Below, piece after piece: positions 7,995-16,672 of a stretch of DNA of 32,532 bases. The stretch spans positions 1-32,532 of the forward strand of contig CAJWQG010000039.1 of NCBI GenBank assembly GCA_913045175.1, given 5' to 3'. The notes beneath the pieces were generated by a model, which was not told the DNA's origin, searched no databases, and saw nothing but the letters and a program-made list of their open reading frames with translations. The position numbers were made by a program, and so were the translations under genes. Positions within the stretch are counted from its first letter, which is position 1. Each line of letters begins with the position of its first letter. This stretch comes from an uncultured Gammaproteobacteria bacterium (lineage in GTDB: Bacteria > Pseudomonadota > Gammaproteobacteria > Pseudomonadales > Azotimanducaceae).

Positions 7995-8927
7995 ATGGGA
8001 CAACAAAAGCGAAAAAGTAAGTACAAAAAAAGAAAAGTAGATGGGATGCTCTTGTTGGATAAGCCCGCGGGTTTGACATCGAACGGTGCGTTGCAGGAGG
8101 TCAAAAAATTGTTCTCGGCTGCAAAGGCTGGACATACGGGAAGTTTGGATCCGCTTGCAACAGGGGTGTTACCTCTTTGTTTCGGCGAAGCAACAAAGTT
8201 TTCACAGTTTTTGCTAGAGGCCAATAAACGCTACATCGCCACCATTACACTGGGTGTCAGTACAAAAACTGGTGATGCTGACGGGGAAGTAGTGGCCGAA
8301 GCTGAGGTGCCACAGATTCAAGACATAGAATCGATACTTGCGCAGTTCAGAGGCCCAATCACCCAGATACCATCAATGTATTCAGCCCTTAAGGTTGGAG
8401 GCACGCCTCTGTACAAGCTCGCTAGAGCTGGGATCGAGGTTGAACGTAAAGAACGAGAAGTGACGATATATGAGCTGGAACTTCTGGAACAGACCGATAC
8501 CGAGCTTGTTCTCGATATTCTTTGCTCAAAAGGTACTTATATAAGAACCCTCGCAGAGGACATAGGCGAGGTTATTGGATGCGGCGCACACGTTTCAAGG
8601 TTAAGGCGTACTAAATCGGGACCCTATGTGATTGAGGAAACAATAACCCTGGATAGGTTGGAACGGCTGCGCGATGACGGTTATGATGCGCTCGACGCCG
8701 TGTTGCTGCCTATCAGTTCTGCGGTGAAACAATGGCCATCAATAGAACTAACAGAGATTACCGCTTCCTATTTCAGGCAAGGTCAGCCAGTGCAGGTGGC
8801 GAGTTCCCCTACCAATGGGTGGGTGAGAGTTTTTGCTGAGGCTGCAAAAGACAAAAATTTTATTGGTGTAGGAGAAATCCTGGACGATGGAAAGGTGGCG
8901 CCACGACGGCTAGTTGTAGCCCACTGA
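7995..8927 (+). CDS. truB: tRNA pseudouridine-55 synthase TruB
   Basis: A 310-residue enzyme that makes pseudouridine 55 in the T-loop of tRNAs. The catalytic segment Gly-His-Thr-Gly-Ser-Leu-Asp-Pro contains the active-site Asp, the Lys-Pro motif lies near the N-terminus, and the C-terminal PUA-like region is present. The frame is also open from a GTG at 7977, inside the end of rbfA with an AGGA box close before it. I prefer the ATG at 7995, five bases after the rbfA stop, because the N-terminal length then resembles E. coli TruB. The N-terminus is unusually Lys/Arg-rich. Confidence 0.96.
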   Translation: MGQQKRKSKYKKRKVDGMLLLDKPAGLTSNGALQEVKKLFSAAKAGHTGSLDPLATGVLPLCFGEATKFSQFLLEANKRYIATITLGVSTKTGDADGEVVAEAEVPQIQDIESILAQFRGPITQIPSMYSALKVGGTPLYKLARAGIEVERKEREVTIYELELLEQTDTELVLDILCSKGTYIRTLAEDIGEVIGCGAHVSRLRRTKSGPYVIEETITLDRLERLRDDGYDALDAVLLPISSAVKQWPSIELTEITASYFRQGQPVQVASSPTNGWVRVFAEAAKDKNFIGVGEILDDGKVAPRRLVVAH

Positions 8928-8935
8928 AACGAACG

Positions 8936-8950
8936 GTACGTAATACGTAC
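8936..8950. repeat. Short inverted repeat between truB and rpsO
   Basis: GTACGT and ACGTAC are separated by AAT. It may be an operator or a small RNA hairpin in the truB-rpsO spacer. It has no T-run, so it is not a terminator. Confidence 0.5.
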
Positions 8951-9003
8951 TTAACGATTGAGCTATCTGTAAATATGCACGGATGAGCTTGTATATCTTA
9001 ATC

Positions 9004-9019
9004 ACCACGGCAACGTGGT
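9004..9019 (+). promoter_or_regulatory. rpsO leader hairpin with GCAA tetraloop
   Basis: ACCACG (9004-9009) and CGTGGT (9014-9019) form a 6-bp stem capped by GCAA, a GNRA-type tetraloop. It ends about 9 bp before the rpsO Shine-Dalgarno GGAG. S15 is known to repress its own mRNA by binding structured leaders, so this hairpin is a good candidate for part of that switch. The rest of the S15-binding fold is not proven. Confidence 0.55.
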
Positions 9020-9040
9020 TGGCATATTGGAGAAAGAGTA

Positions 9041-9310
9041 ATGGCGTTAACAACAGAGAGAAAAGCCGAAATAGTAAAGGAGTATGGATTATCGGAAGGT
9101 GATACGGGCTCCCCGGAGGTTCAAATAGCACTGTTAACAGCGAATATCGAAAGTTTGCAGGAACATTTGAATGACCATAGTCATGATCACCATTCCAGAG
9201 TTGGTTTGTTGAGAATGGTAAGTCAGAGAAGAAAGTTACAGGACTATCTAAGAAAGAAAGATATTGAGCGTTACTCAACGTTAATAGGTAGATTGGGGTT
9301 GCGACGATAA
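9041..9310 (+). CDS. rpsO: 30S ribosomal protein S15
   Basis: An 89-residue primary binding protein of the 16S rRNA central domain. The full family pattern is present: Gly-Asp-Thr-Gly-Ser-Pro-Glu-Val-Gln, the His-Ser-His-Asp-His-His-Ser-Arg segment and the C-terminal Gly-Leu-Arg region. Its length is the standard one. A GGAG box lies upstream. The 113-bp spacer after truB holds two hairpins and may contain its own promoter, though I could not fix one. pnp follows 32 bp later, the usual pair. Confidence 0.98.
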   Translation: MALTTERKAEIVKEYGLSEGDTGSPEVQIALLTANIESLQEHLNDHSHDHHSRVGLLRMVSQRRKLQDYLRKKDIERYSTLIGRLGLRR

Positions 9311-9342
9311 AGATCGTAGCCAAGTAAGCATTGGAGAATAAA

Positions 9343-11451
9343 GTGATAAGTAAAAAGTTTAAATATGGTGATCATGAAGTGGTCATCGAAACTGGCAAGG
9401 TAGCCAGACAGGCCACTGCGTCAGTAGTAGTTAATATGTCAGAGACGGTTGTGTTGGTGGCAGTGGTGGCACAGAAGGAGGGCCGGGCAGGCCAGGATTT
9501 CTTTCCATTGACGGTAAATTACGAAGAGAAAATGTATGCCGCAGGAAAGATCCCCGGTGGATTTCCACGACGTGAGACGCGACCAGGTGAGAAAGAAACC
9601 CTTACCTCCAGGTTGATCGACCGTCCCATTCGCCCGCTATTTCCGAAAGGTTTTATGAACGAGGTTCAGATTACCTGTCAGGTAATGTCGGCGAATAAAG
9701 ATATAGATCCGGATATTCCGGCAATGATAGGTGTATCGGCAGCGTTGGCGTTGTCTGGTGTCCCGTTTGCAGGCCCCATTGGCGCTGCGCGCGTCGGTTT
9801 TACCGAGGAGGGGTATCTGCTCAATCCAGAGTATGACGCGTTGGAAGAGTCTGATTTGGACATGGTAGTCGCCGGGACAGAATCGGCGGTCTTAATGGTC
9901 GAATCACAGGCGAATCAATTGACGGAAGATCAAATGTTGGGCGCAGTCTTGTTCGCGCACCAGGAGATGCAGACGGTAATCGCTGCGATCAACGAGCTTA
10001 AGTCAGAAGCTGGGAAACCTGCCTGGGATTGGCAGCCAGCAGAAGAAAACGAAGCCTTACGACAGGCGATGAACGACGGTTATGCAGATCAGATTGCCGC
10101 CGCCTATCAAATCGAAGAGAAGATGGCGCGCCAGGATGCGCTCGCCGATGCAAAGAGTGCTGCGATTGAAGCGTTGTCTTCGGACGATGGAGACAGTGCT
10201 GATGATGTATCAGACGCGTTTGGCAAGTTGGAGAAGATGACAGTTCGCCGAGCGATTATCGATGGACAACCAAGAATCGATGGCCGTGACAGCAGTACGG
10301 TACGCGATATCAATGTTGAGGTCGGTGTTCTTCCCAAAGCGCATGGGTCGGCGTTGTTCACCCGTGGTGAAACTCAGGCGATTGTTACAACCACCCTGGG
10401 TTCTATGCGTGATGCTCAGATTGTGGATGCTTTACGTGGATCATTTCGTGATCCTTTCTTCCTGCATTACAACTTTCCGCACTATAGTGTTGGTGAGACC
10501 GGGTTTTCTGGCGCACCAAAGCGACGTGAGATTGGCCATGGTCGATTAGCCCGTCGTGGAATCACTGCGGTGCTGCCAACAACCGAGGAGTGGCCGTATA
10601 CGGTTCGAGTTGTCTCGGAGATTACCGAATCAAACGGTTCGTCTTCAATGGCAAGTGTCTGTGGCGCTAGTCTGTCTCTGATGGATGCGGGCGTTCCTTT
10701 GAAGGCACCCGTTGCAGGTGTGGCTATGGGACTCGTGAAAGACGATGACGGCTTCGCTGTGCTAACTGACATTCTAGGTGATGAAGACCATTTAGGTGAC
10801 ATGGATTTCAAAGTCGCTGGCACAGAGACTGGCGTCACTGCGCTCCAGATGGACATAAAAATTCAAGGCATCACAGAGCAGATAATGGAAACCGCGCTTG
10901 AACAGGCGAAAGAAGCTCGATTACATATTCTTGGTGAAATGAACAAGGTCCTGGGCCGATCCAGGGAGAACGTTTCCGAGAATGCACCGGCAATGGTCAC
11001 GATGAAGGTAGATTCGGACAAGATTCGCGACATCATCGGCAAGGGTGGTGCCACCATTCGCGGTATTACCGAAGAAACGGGGGCAACCATCGATATCGAA
11101 GATGATGGTACCGTCACTATTTTCGGTGAAGGGGCTGAGTCGCGAGATGCAGCGATCGCCCAGATAGAGTCGATAACCGCTGAAGCAGAAGTCGGCCAGA
11201 TCTATACCGGTAAGGTTGCCAAGATTGCTGACTTTGGGGCCTTCGTAACGATCCTTCCAGGAAAGGATGGGTTGGTTCACATTTCTCAGATTGCGAAAGA
11301 GCGAGTGGAGAAAGTGTCCGACTATCTAAGTGAAGGTCAGGAAGTTCAGGTGAAGGTGCTGGATGTGGATCGTGGTCGTATTAAGCTTTCCATCAAAGAG
11401 CTCCTCGAAGATGATTCATCTGAGGAAGACGCAGCGGAGGACGGCGCTTAA
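9343..11451 (+). CDS. pnp: Polyribonucleotide nucleotidyltransferase (PNPase)
   Basis: A 702-residue phosphorolytic 3'-5' exoribonuclease of the RNA degradosome. Two RNase PH domains flank an alpha-helical middle. A KH domain with the Gly-Lys-Gly-Gly loop starts near residue 550 and an S1 domain near 620, ending in an acidic tail. The start is taken as the GTG at 9343, preceded by GGAG; the in-frame TTG at 9331 overlaps that box. Position after rpsO is conserved. PcnB, which adds the poly(A) tails that PNPase degrades, is encoded nearby on the other strand. Confidence 0.97.
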   Translation: MISKKFKYGDHEVVIETGKVARQATASVVVNMSETVVLVAVVAQKEGRAGQDFFPLTVNYEEKMYAAGKIPGGFPRRETRPGEKETLTSRLIDRPIRPLFPKGFMNEVQITCQVMSANKDIDPDIPAMIGVSAALALSGVPFAGPIGAARVGFTEEGYLLNPEYDALEESDLDMVVAGTESAVLMVESQANQLTEDQMLGAVLFAHQEMQTVIAAINELKSEAGKPAWDWQPAEENEALRQAMNDGYADQIAAAYQIEEKMARQDALADAKSAAIEALSSDDGDSADDVSDAFGKLEKMTVRRAIIDGQPRIDGRDSSTVRDINVEVGVLPKAHGSALFTRGETQAIVTTTLGSMRDAQIVDALRGSFRDPFFLHYNFPHYSVGETGFSGAPKRREIGHGRLARRGITAVLPTTEEWPYTVRVVSEITESNGSSSMASVCGASLSLMDAGVPLKAPVAGVAMGLVKDDDGFAVLTDILGDEDHLGDMDFKVAGTETGVTALQMDIKIQGITEQIMETALEQAKEARLHILGEMNKVLGRSRENVSENAPAMVTMKVDSDKIRDIIGKGGATIRGITEETGATIDIEDDGTVTIFGEGAESRDAAIAQIESITAEAEVGQIYTGKVAKIADFGAFVTILPGKDGLVHISQIAKERVEKVSDYLSEGQEVQVKVLDVDRGRIKLSIKELLEDDSSEEDAAEDGA

Positions 11452-11495
11452 ATATCGCCGACCACCCGGTCAAGACCAGGAATAGAGAGTATTTC

Positions 11496-11524
11496 GGCCC
11501 ACCCGTCCGGGTGGGCCACTTTTT
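11496..11524 (+). terminator. Strong intrinsic terminator of the nusA–pnp operon
   Basis: A perfect 9-bp stem (GGCCCACCC with GGGTGGGCC) with loop GTCC is followed by ACTTTTT. It closes the plus-strand operon 44 bp after pnp. The hairpin could also stop minus-strand transcripts coming out of acs, although the T-run on that side is poor. Confidence 0.9.
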
Positions 11525-11591
11525 CACACCTGCAGTAGGCCTTTAACCAATAGTCGTCATACCAATTGGAAAAAGATTCCCCCATGCCGAG

Positions 11592-13532
11592 TTAGTTGGC
11601 GGTTGGACTGTTTGCGATAAGATCTTCAACCACGCTGGGGTCAGCTAGTGTCGTGGTATCACCGAGGTTGTCCAATTCGTTCTCTGCGATTTTTCTCAGG
11701 ATCCGCCTCATGATTTTCCCGGATCGCGTTTTGGGTAGGCTGGGCGCCCACTGCAATACGTCTGGCTTTGCGAACGCGCCGATCTCTGATCGTACCAGCG
11801 CGATAAGTTCATCCCGTAACGCGACGGTAACCTCGATGTCATGCATGAGGGTTATGTAAGCGTAAATTCCCTGACCCTTGATGTCATGGGGGTAGCCAAC
11901 CACAGCTGCTTCTGCGACCGCCTCGTGGAGTACCAGAGCACTTTCGACTTCTGCGGTTCCCATCCGGTGCCCGGAAACATTCAATACATCGTCTACTCTA
12001 CCGGTAATCCAGTAGTAACCATCTTCATCGCGTCTGGCGCCATCACCAGTGAAGTAGTAACCGGTGTAGGTAGAGTAATAGGTATCAATACAGCGTTGGT
12101 GGTCACCAAATACTGTCCGAATCTGGCCGGGCCAGGATCCGCTGATCGCAAGATTTCCTGAAACTGCGCCTTCAAGTTCATTGCCGTCACCATCCAGCAA
12201 TACCGGTTTAACGCCAAAAAATGGACGGGTTGCGGAACCGGGCTTCAGCGGTGTGGCGCCAGGTAACGGCGAAATCATGATGCCGCCGGTTTCCGTTTGC
12301 CACCAGGTATCAACTATTGGGCACTGCTCATCGCCGACGATATGGTAATACCATTCCCAGGCCTCCGGGTTGATGGGCTCTCCTACTGTGCCAAGTAAGC
12401 GAAGCGTTTTCCGAGATGTTTTGGTAACGAATTCATCGCCTTCTCTCATCAGGGCTCTGAGTGCGGTCGGGGCGGTATAGAAGATGTTGACCTTATGTTT
12501 GTCCACAACTTCCCAGCAACGAGATGCGTCAGGATATGTGGGAACACCTTCAAACATTAATGTCGTCGCGCCATTGGCCAATGGTCCATAGACGATATAG
12601 GAATGACCGGTGACCCAACCAACATCCGCAGTGCACCAATAGATATCCCCATCATGACAATCAAACACGTACTTGTGAGTCATGGCAGCGTAAAGCATGT
12701 AGCCACCGGTGGTATGCAACACCCCCTTCGGTTTGCCCGTAGAACCAGACGTATAGAGAATGAACAGGGGATCTTCACTACCCATGGGTTCTGGATCGCA
12801 GTTTGGATCAACCTCGGCAGTTGCCTCGTGATACCAAACATCTCTGGACTCAACCCAATCGATATCACCTGCGGTTCGTTGAACGACGATTACTGTGTGT
12901 ACGTTGGGACAGGCCAGCAGGGCTTCATCGGTGTTTTGCTTTAGAGGGACTGATCGCCCGCCTCGAACGCCTTCATCGGCCGTGATCACAGTTTGGCAGT
13001 CGGAATCGAGGATCCGGTCCTGTAGCGACTGCGGTGAAAAGCCACCAAACACAACAGAGTGCACAGCACCGATACGAGTGCACGCAAGCATCGCGTAGGC
13101 CGCTTCCGGTACCATGGGCATGTATATACAAACTCTGTCTCCCTTATTAACGCCTCGATTCTTCAACACGTTTGCGAGACGGCAGACATGTTCATGTAGT
13201 TCCCGGTAGGTTATATGTTTGGCTTCGTTTGGGTCGTCGCCTTCCCAGATAATAGCGGTTTGAGCTGCTCGAAGTGAAAGATGTCGGTCGATGCAATTCA
13301 CACTAGCGTTTAGCTCTGCACTAATGAACCATTTGGCCTCACCCTTGGTAAAATCTGACTCTGTCACTTTGTCCCAGGGTTTGGTCCACGTAAGGAACTC
13401 GTCTGCTTTTTGGTTCCAGAACTCCTCGGGTCGCTCAATAGAAGCCTGGTACATGGCTAGATATTGATCGTTGCGGATGTGTGCCCGTGATTCTGCATCC
13501 TTATGAATCGGATAGACTTTTTCTTCGCTCAT
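11592..13532 (-). CDS. acs: Acetyl-CoA synthetase (acetate–CoA ligase)
   Basis: A 646-residue AMP-forming ligase that turns acetate, ATP and CoA into acetyl-CoA. The phosphate-binding loop [11 protein letters not shown] lies near residues 257-267. The Trp-rich acetate pocket and the hinge and C-terminal domain follow. The motif Pro-Lys-Thr-Arg-Ser-Gly-Lys near residue 604 carries the lysine that is acetylated in known Acs enzymes, so post-translational control is possible. The frame is open to a start at 13592, but I choose the ATG at 13532 because an AGGAGA box precedes it. It lies 66 bp after the deoxynucleoside kinase and may share its transcript. Confidence 0.97.
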   Translation of the reverse strand: MSEEKVYPIHKDAESRAHIRNDQYLAMYQASIERPEEFWNQKADEFLTWTKPWDKVTESDFTKGEAKWFISAELNASVNCIDRHLSLRAAQTAIIWEGDDPNEAKHITYRELHEHVCRLANVLKNRGVNKGDRVCIYMPMVPEAAYAMLACTRIGAVHSVVFGGFSPQSLQDRILDSDCQTVITADEGVRGGRSVPLKQNTDEALLACPNVHTVIVVQRTAGDIDWVESRDVWYHEATAEVDPNCDPEPMGSEDPLFILYTSGSTGKPKGVLHTTGGYMLYAAMTHKYVFDCHDGDIYWCTADVGWVTGHSYIVYGPLANGATTLMFEGVPTYPDASRCWEVVDKHKVNIFYTAPTALRALMREGDEFVTKTSRKTLRLLGTVGEPINPEAWEWYYHIVGDEQCPIVDTWWQTETGGIMISPLPGATPLKPGSATRPFFGVKPVLLDGDGNELEGAVSGNLAISGSWPGQIRTVFGDHQRCIDTYYSTYTGYYFTGDGARRDEDGYYWITGRVDDVLNVSGHRMGTAEVESALVLHEAVAEAAVVGYPHDIKGQGIYAYITLMHDIEVTVALRDELIALVRSEIGAFAKPDVLQWAPSLPKTRSGKIMRRILRKIAENELDNLGDTTTLADPSVVEDLIANSPTAN

Positions 13533-13598
13533 TAGGTTCTCCTGTCTCGCATCTTTAATCATATCGAAATCGCGGGGGTAGATCGAAAGCAATTAAGT

Positions 13599-14264
13599 TT
13601 AGAGCAGATTGGGCACCGGGTTGTAGTAATGACGACCTTGCTTGATGGAAACAATGAAGTCCAATAATTCTTCGTAGTCGCTCTCGCTACTAACGGGGTC
13701 GATCATTGAGGCGTTAACAATTAATAGTGGAGATGTTTCATAGTGATGAAAGAAAGATGTATAGGCGTCGACAAGTTGCGTGATGTAGAGTTTATCGATG
13801 TTCTGTTCCGCTCTGTTTCCACGTTGCTTTATCCTCTCCACTAATACATCTGCAGGTGCTTGCAGATAAATCACTAGGTCTGGCGCAGGGCTTTCGATCG
13901 ATAAATGCTGGTAGATATTGTCGTAGAGTTTTAGTTCGTCAGCGTCAAGGTTTACCTTCGCGAATAGCTGATCTTTCTCCATTAAAAAATCGGTGACTCT
14001 TAGAGGATTGAACAACTGTGATTGTCTCATCGCTTGCAGTTGTCGGGCACGTTCGAATAGGAAGAACAATTGGGTCTGTAAAGCAGCCTGACGTTGATTC
14101 TCGTAGAATCTTTTAAGAAACGGGTTGGTTTCGGAGGACTCTAACCATGGTTCGTAGCCAAGGGTCTCAGACAGAAGGAGGGCCAAGCTGGTTTTACCAA
14201 CACCAATAGGACCCTCTACCGCGATTGATTTCGGTAGATCGTCACTGTCGATATCCAGTTTCAC
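13599..14264 (-). CDS. Deoxynucleoside kinase family protein
   Basis: A 221-residue kinase of the deoxyadenosine/deoxyguanosine/thymidine-kinase-2-like family, which phosphorylates deoxynucleosides for salvage. The P-loop GPIGVGKTS is at residues 18-26. A Glu/Arg-rich segment (Phe-Glu-Arg-Ala-Arg-Gln-Leu), a lid-like Arg region and a Tyr-Ile-Gln-Ala-Pro-like strand follow. It begins with a GTG 19 bp after pcnB, whereas in E. coli folK follows pcnB directly. It is probably cotranscribed with pcnB. The preferred deoxynucleoside cannot be read from the sequence. Confidence 0.85.
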   Translation of the reverse strand: MKLDIDSDDLPKSIAVEGPIGVGKTSLALLLSETLGYEPWLESSETNPFLKRFYENQRQAALQTQLFFLFERARQLQAMRQSQLFNPLRVTDFLMEKDQLFAKVNLDADELKLYDNIYQHLSIESPAPDLVIYLQAPADVLVERIKQRGNRAEQNIDKLYITQLVDAYTSFFHHYETSPLLIVNASMIDPVSSESDYEELLDFIVSIKQGRHYYNPVPNLL

Positions 14265-14283
14265 GTCCGTTTATGCAGCGTAA

Positions 14284-15570
14284 TCAGGTCGGTCGTTCAC
14301 GACGTCGCCTGCGACGACGGCGTTTTGGTTTCGGTTTCATCGTTTGCCTCTCGGTCTCATTGGCATCCTGATATTCCGTCCACCATTCTCCGAGATTATC
14401 GAGTTTTTCGCCAGCCTGTTCACGCAAGAGCAGAAAATCATATGCCGCCCTGAACCGTTTATGTCTTACCAAAGACTGGGCTTTGTTCCTATTTGGAAGT
14501 CGATACTGTAGGTACCAGATGTCGCGCATTGGGCCAGAAAAACGACGTGGAATAGATGTGAACAGTTGCTGTTTGGCGAGAATATTTGCTGCGGCTTCGT
14601 TGCTCGCTTCTACGTGACTTACTCCTTCCTCTTCAAGCCGCTTCTTTTCCTCAACAAAGGGGTACCACAAGAACGCGGCGTAAATAAATGCGGGGGTAAC
14701 GGGTAAATCTTCCGCTATTCTCCTGTCAGTGCTGTCCAGCGCAGCTCTGATGAGTTTTTCTGCCGGGGCGTAATCCATCGCTCTTCGGCTGTCTGGAAAA
14801 ACCCAGCCGAACAATTCGTACCGCAAGAGCTCTTCGAATACCGCTGCCGCGTACCCAGACATGAAAAGCTTGAGGAATTCTTCGAACAGCCTGGCGGGGG
14901 AGATATCCTGTAGCAGGTAGCCAAGTTCACGCATTGGTTCTGCAGACGCTTCATTAATCGAGAATCCCAGCATGGCTTTGAATCGAATCGCACGTATCAT
15001 TCGAACTGGATCCTCGCGGTAGCGATTTTCGGGTTCACCAATAAGTGTGATGGTCTGACTCTTAAGATCTTTCTCCCCATCTACGAGATCGATAACCTCT
15101 TCTTTTTCGGGATCGTAGTAGAGAGCGTTGATAGTGAAGTCACGTCGAAACACGTCTTCTTCGAACTCACCGTATACATTGTCGGCCAGTAGCATGCCGC
15201 TTTCAGTCTGATTTAACTGATCTTCGTCCTCGGTATCGATATCTTCCTTGGCGTCATCTCGTGCTGCCCGAAATGTTGCCACTTCTACGATATCTCCACC
15301 AAAGTGGACATGGACTATCTTGAAACGCCTGCCAATCAAGCGTGAGTTGCGAAACAACTCGTGCACTTCATCCGGGTGTGCGTTCGTCGCGACGTCAAAA
15401 TCCTTGGGTTTGCGACCAAGTATTATGTCTCGAACACCCCCGCCAACCAGATAAGCTTCATACCCATGTTCTGTCAGGCGTCTAATTACTTTAAGAGCAT
15501 TGATACTAATTTGTTCTGATGCAATGGACGCTTCAGTTCGGTTATCGACATTCATATAGAAATGGGACAT
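14284..15570 (-). CDS. pcnB: Poly(A) polymerase I (PcnB)
   Basis: A 428-residue nucleotidyltransferase that adds poly(A) to RNA 3' ends and so marks them for decay. The head motif GGGVRD precedes the catalytic pair Asp57 and Asp59. The segment Leu-Ile-Gly-Arg-Arg-Phe-Lys-Ile-Val-His is the signature that separates bacterial poly(A) polymerases from CCA-adding enzymes. The RNA-binding region Arg-Arg-Asp-Phe-Thr-Ile-Asn-Ala follows. The protein ends in a very basic tail with eight consecutive arginines, which likely binds RNA. The start is the ATG at 15570; an in-frame ATG at 15555 is possible, and neither has a clear ribosome-binding site. Confidence 0.95.
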   Translation of the reverse strand: MSHFYMNVDNRTEASIASEQISINALKVIRRLTEHGYEAYLVGGGVRDIILGRKPKDFDVATNAHPDEVHELFRNSRLIGRRFKIVHVHFGGDIVEVATFRAARDDAKEDIDTEDEDQLNQTESGMLLADNVYGEFEEDVFRRDFTINALYYDPEKEEVIDLVDGEKDLKSQTITLIGEPENRYREDPVRMIRAIRFKAMLGFSINEASAEPMRELGYLLQDISPARLFEEFLKLFMSGYAAAVFEELLRYELFGWVFPDSRRAMDYAPAEKLIRAALDSTDRRIAEDLPVTPAFIYAAFLWYPFVEEKKRLEEEGVSHVEASNEAAANILAKQQLFTSIPRRFSGPMRDIWYLQYRLPNRNKAQSLVRHKRFRAAYDFLLLREQAGEKLDNLGEWWTEYQDANETERQTMKPKPKRRRRRRRRERPT

Positions 15571-15601
15571 TCATCGGCAGTGAGCCTTGTGTTGACAGAG
15601 T

Positions 15602-15637
15602 ACAAAAGAAAATGGGAAAAGCGAGGCTTTTCCCATT
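15602..15637 (-). terminator. Intrinsic terminator between gluQ and pcnB
   Basis: A perfect 12-bp stem (15611-15622 with 15626-15637) with a three-base loop is followed on the minus strand by TTCTTTTG. It separates the gluQ transcript from pcnB, so pcnB probably has its own promoter inside or just after this AT-rich spacer (15571-15774). The plus strand also carries a T-run further on, so it may work both ways. Confidence 0.8.
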
Positions 15638-15774
15638 CAGCGAGCCATTTTTTATTCTTGTTATCTGTTCTTATTATTATTGTGCATTGCCAGAGGCAAC
15701 ACTGCCAGCTTTGTTATTATTATGACCAGCATGCGCACAGTAGCGAAAAGCCAAAACATCTGCAAGGGCGATTG

Positions 15775-16644
15775 CTATTTGTCGTGCACCTGATTTTCTT
15801 TTGGGACGAGACTTCTGTTCCATTGCCGCGATGCATTTGATAACAGTTGTTTCGTATTCGTTGCACGATCTTGAGTGTCCTGGCCAAGAACCTGCAGCGC
15901 GAATCGAAGTGTGCGTAGAGGTGAAGACGTGTCGATCGGTAATGCATGCGTTTGTTTACTTAGCTTAATTCCGTTCCTGTCGACTACCAACGGCAGATGC
16001 CCATATCGGGGAACCGGAAGCGAGAGTTGCTCCGCAATTAAGATCTGTCGGGGTGTTGAACTAAGTAGATCTGCACCACGGATTACATGACTAACTTCTT
16101 GCTCGCAGTCATCGACAATCACAGCTAACTGATACGCGAACAATTCGTCTTTACGTCTGACGATAAAATCTCCTACGTCAGTTTCAGTGTCATAGGAAAT
16201 TTTGCCAACGAATAGGTCATCCAATGTTACTGAACGATGGCGCAGTTTTAGCCTGATTGCGTAGGGCTTGTCGGTTGTGGAGAAAGTGCGACCTCTGCAG
16301 GTGCCAGGATACGTACCAGAAATTTTCTTTCGTGGGCAAATACATGGATATAAGACATTCTGGTCAGCCATCTTGTTGAGATGAGCCTTGTACGCGTCAA
16401 TTCTCGTGCTTTGGTACATGACCTCCTGATCCCAGTCCAGCCCACAAGCATGCAGTTGAGATAGAATCTCTCCTGGTGCATGAGGTGATTCCCTGGGTGG
16501 ATCTAGATCCTCGATACGGACTAACCAGGTGCCGTCGTGGTTTCGAGCGTCCAGGTAACTCGCCAGCGCTGCGACTAGCGAGCCAAAGTGTAAGGGACCG
16601 GTTGGTGATGGTGCAAAACGCCCAATGTAGGATGCGTTTTCCAT
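15775..16644 (-). CDS. gluQ: Glutamyl-Q tRNA(Asp) synthetase
   Basis: A 289-residue truncated glutamyl-tRNA-synthetase paralogue that attaches glutamate to queuosine in tRNA-Asp. It has the class I start Phe-Ala-Pro-Ser-Pro-Thr-Gly-Pro-Leu-His-Phe-Gly, a zinc-site segment Cys-x-Cys-(x)n-Tyr-x3-Cys, and the KLSKQ form of the KMSKS loop. It lacks the anticodon-binding domain, as the family does. It follows dksA by 28 bp, a pairing conserved in gammaproteobacteria, and is probably cotranscribed with it. Confidence 0.95.
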   Translation of the reverse strand: MENASYIGRFAPSPTGPLHFGSLVAALASYLDARNHDGTWLVRIEDLDPPRESPHAPGEILSQLHACGLDWDQEVMYQSTRIDAYKAHLNKMADQNVLYPCICPRKKISGTYPGTCRGRTFSTTDKPYAIRLKLRHRSVTLDDLFVGKISYDTETDVGDFIVRRKDELFAYQLAVIVDDCEQEVSHVIRGADLLSSTPRQILIAEQLSLPVPRYGHLPLVVDRNGIKLSKQTHALPIDTSSPLRTLRFALQVLGQDTQDRATNTKQLLSNASRQWNRSLVPKENQVHDK

Positions 16645-16672
16645 CGATAAGCGACTTGCGGGCCAGGACTCT

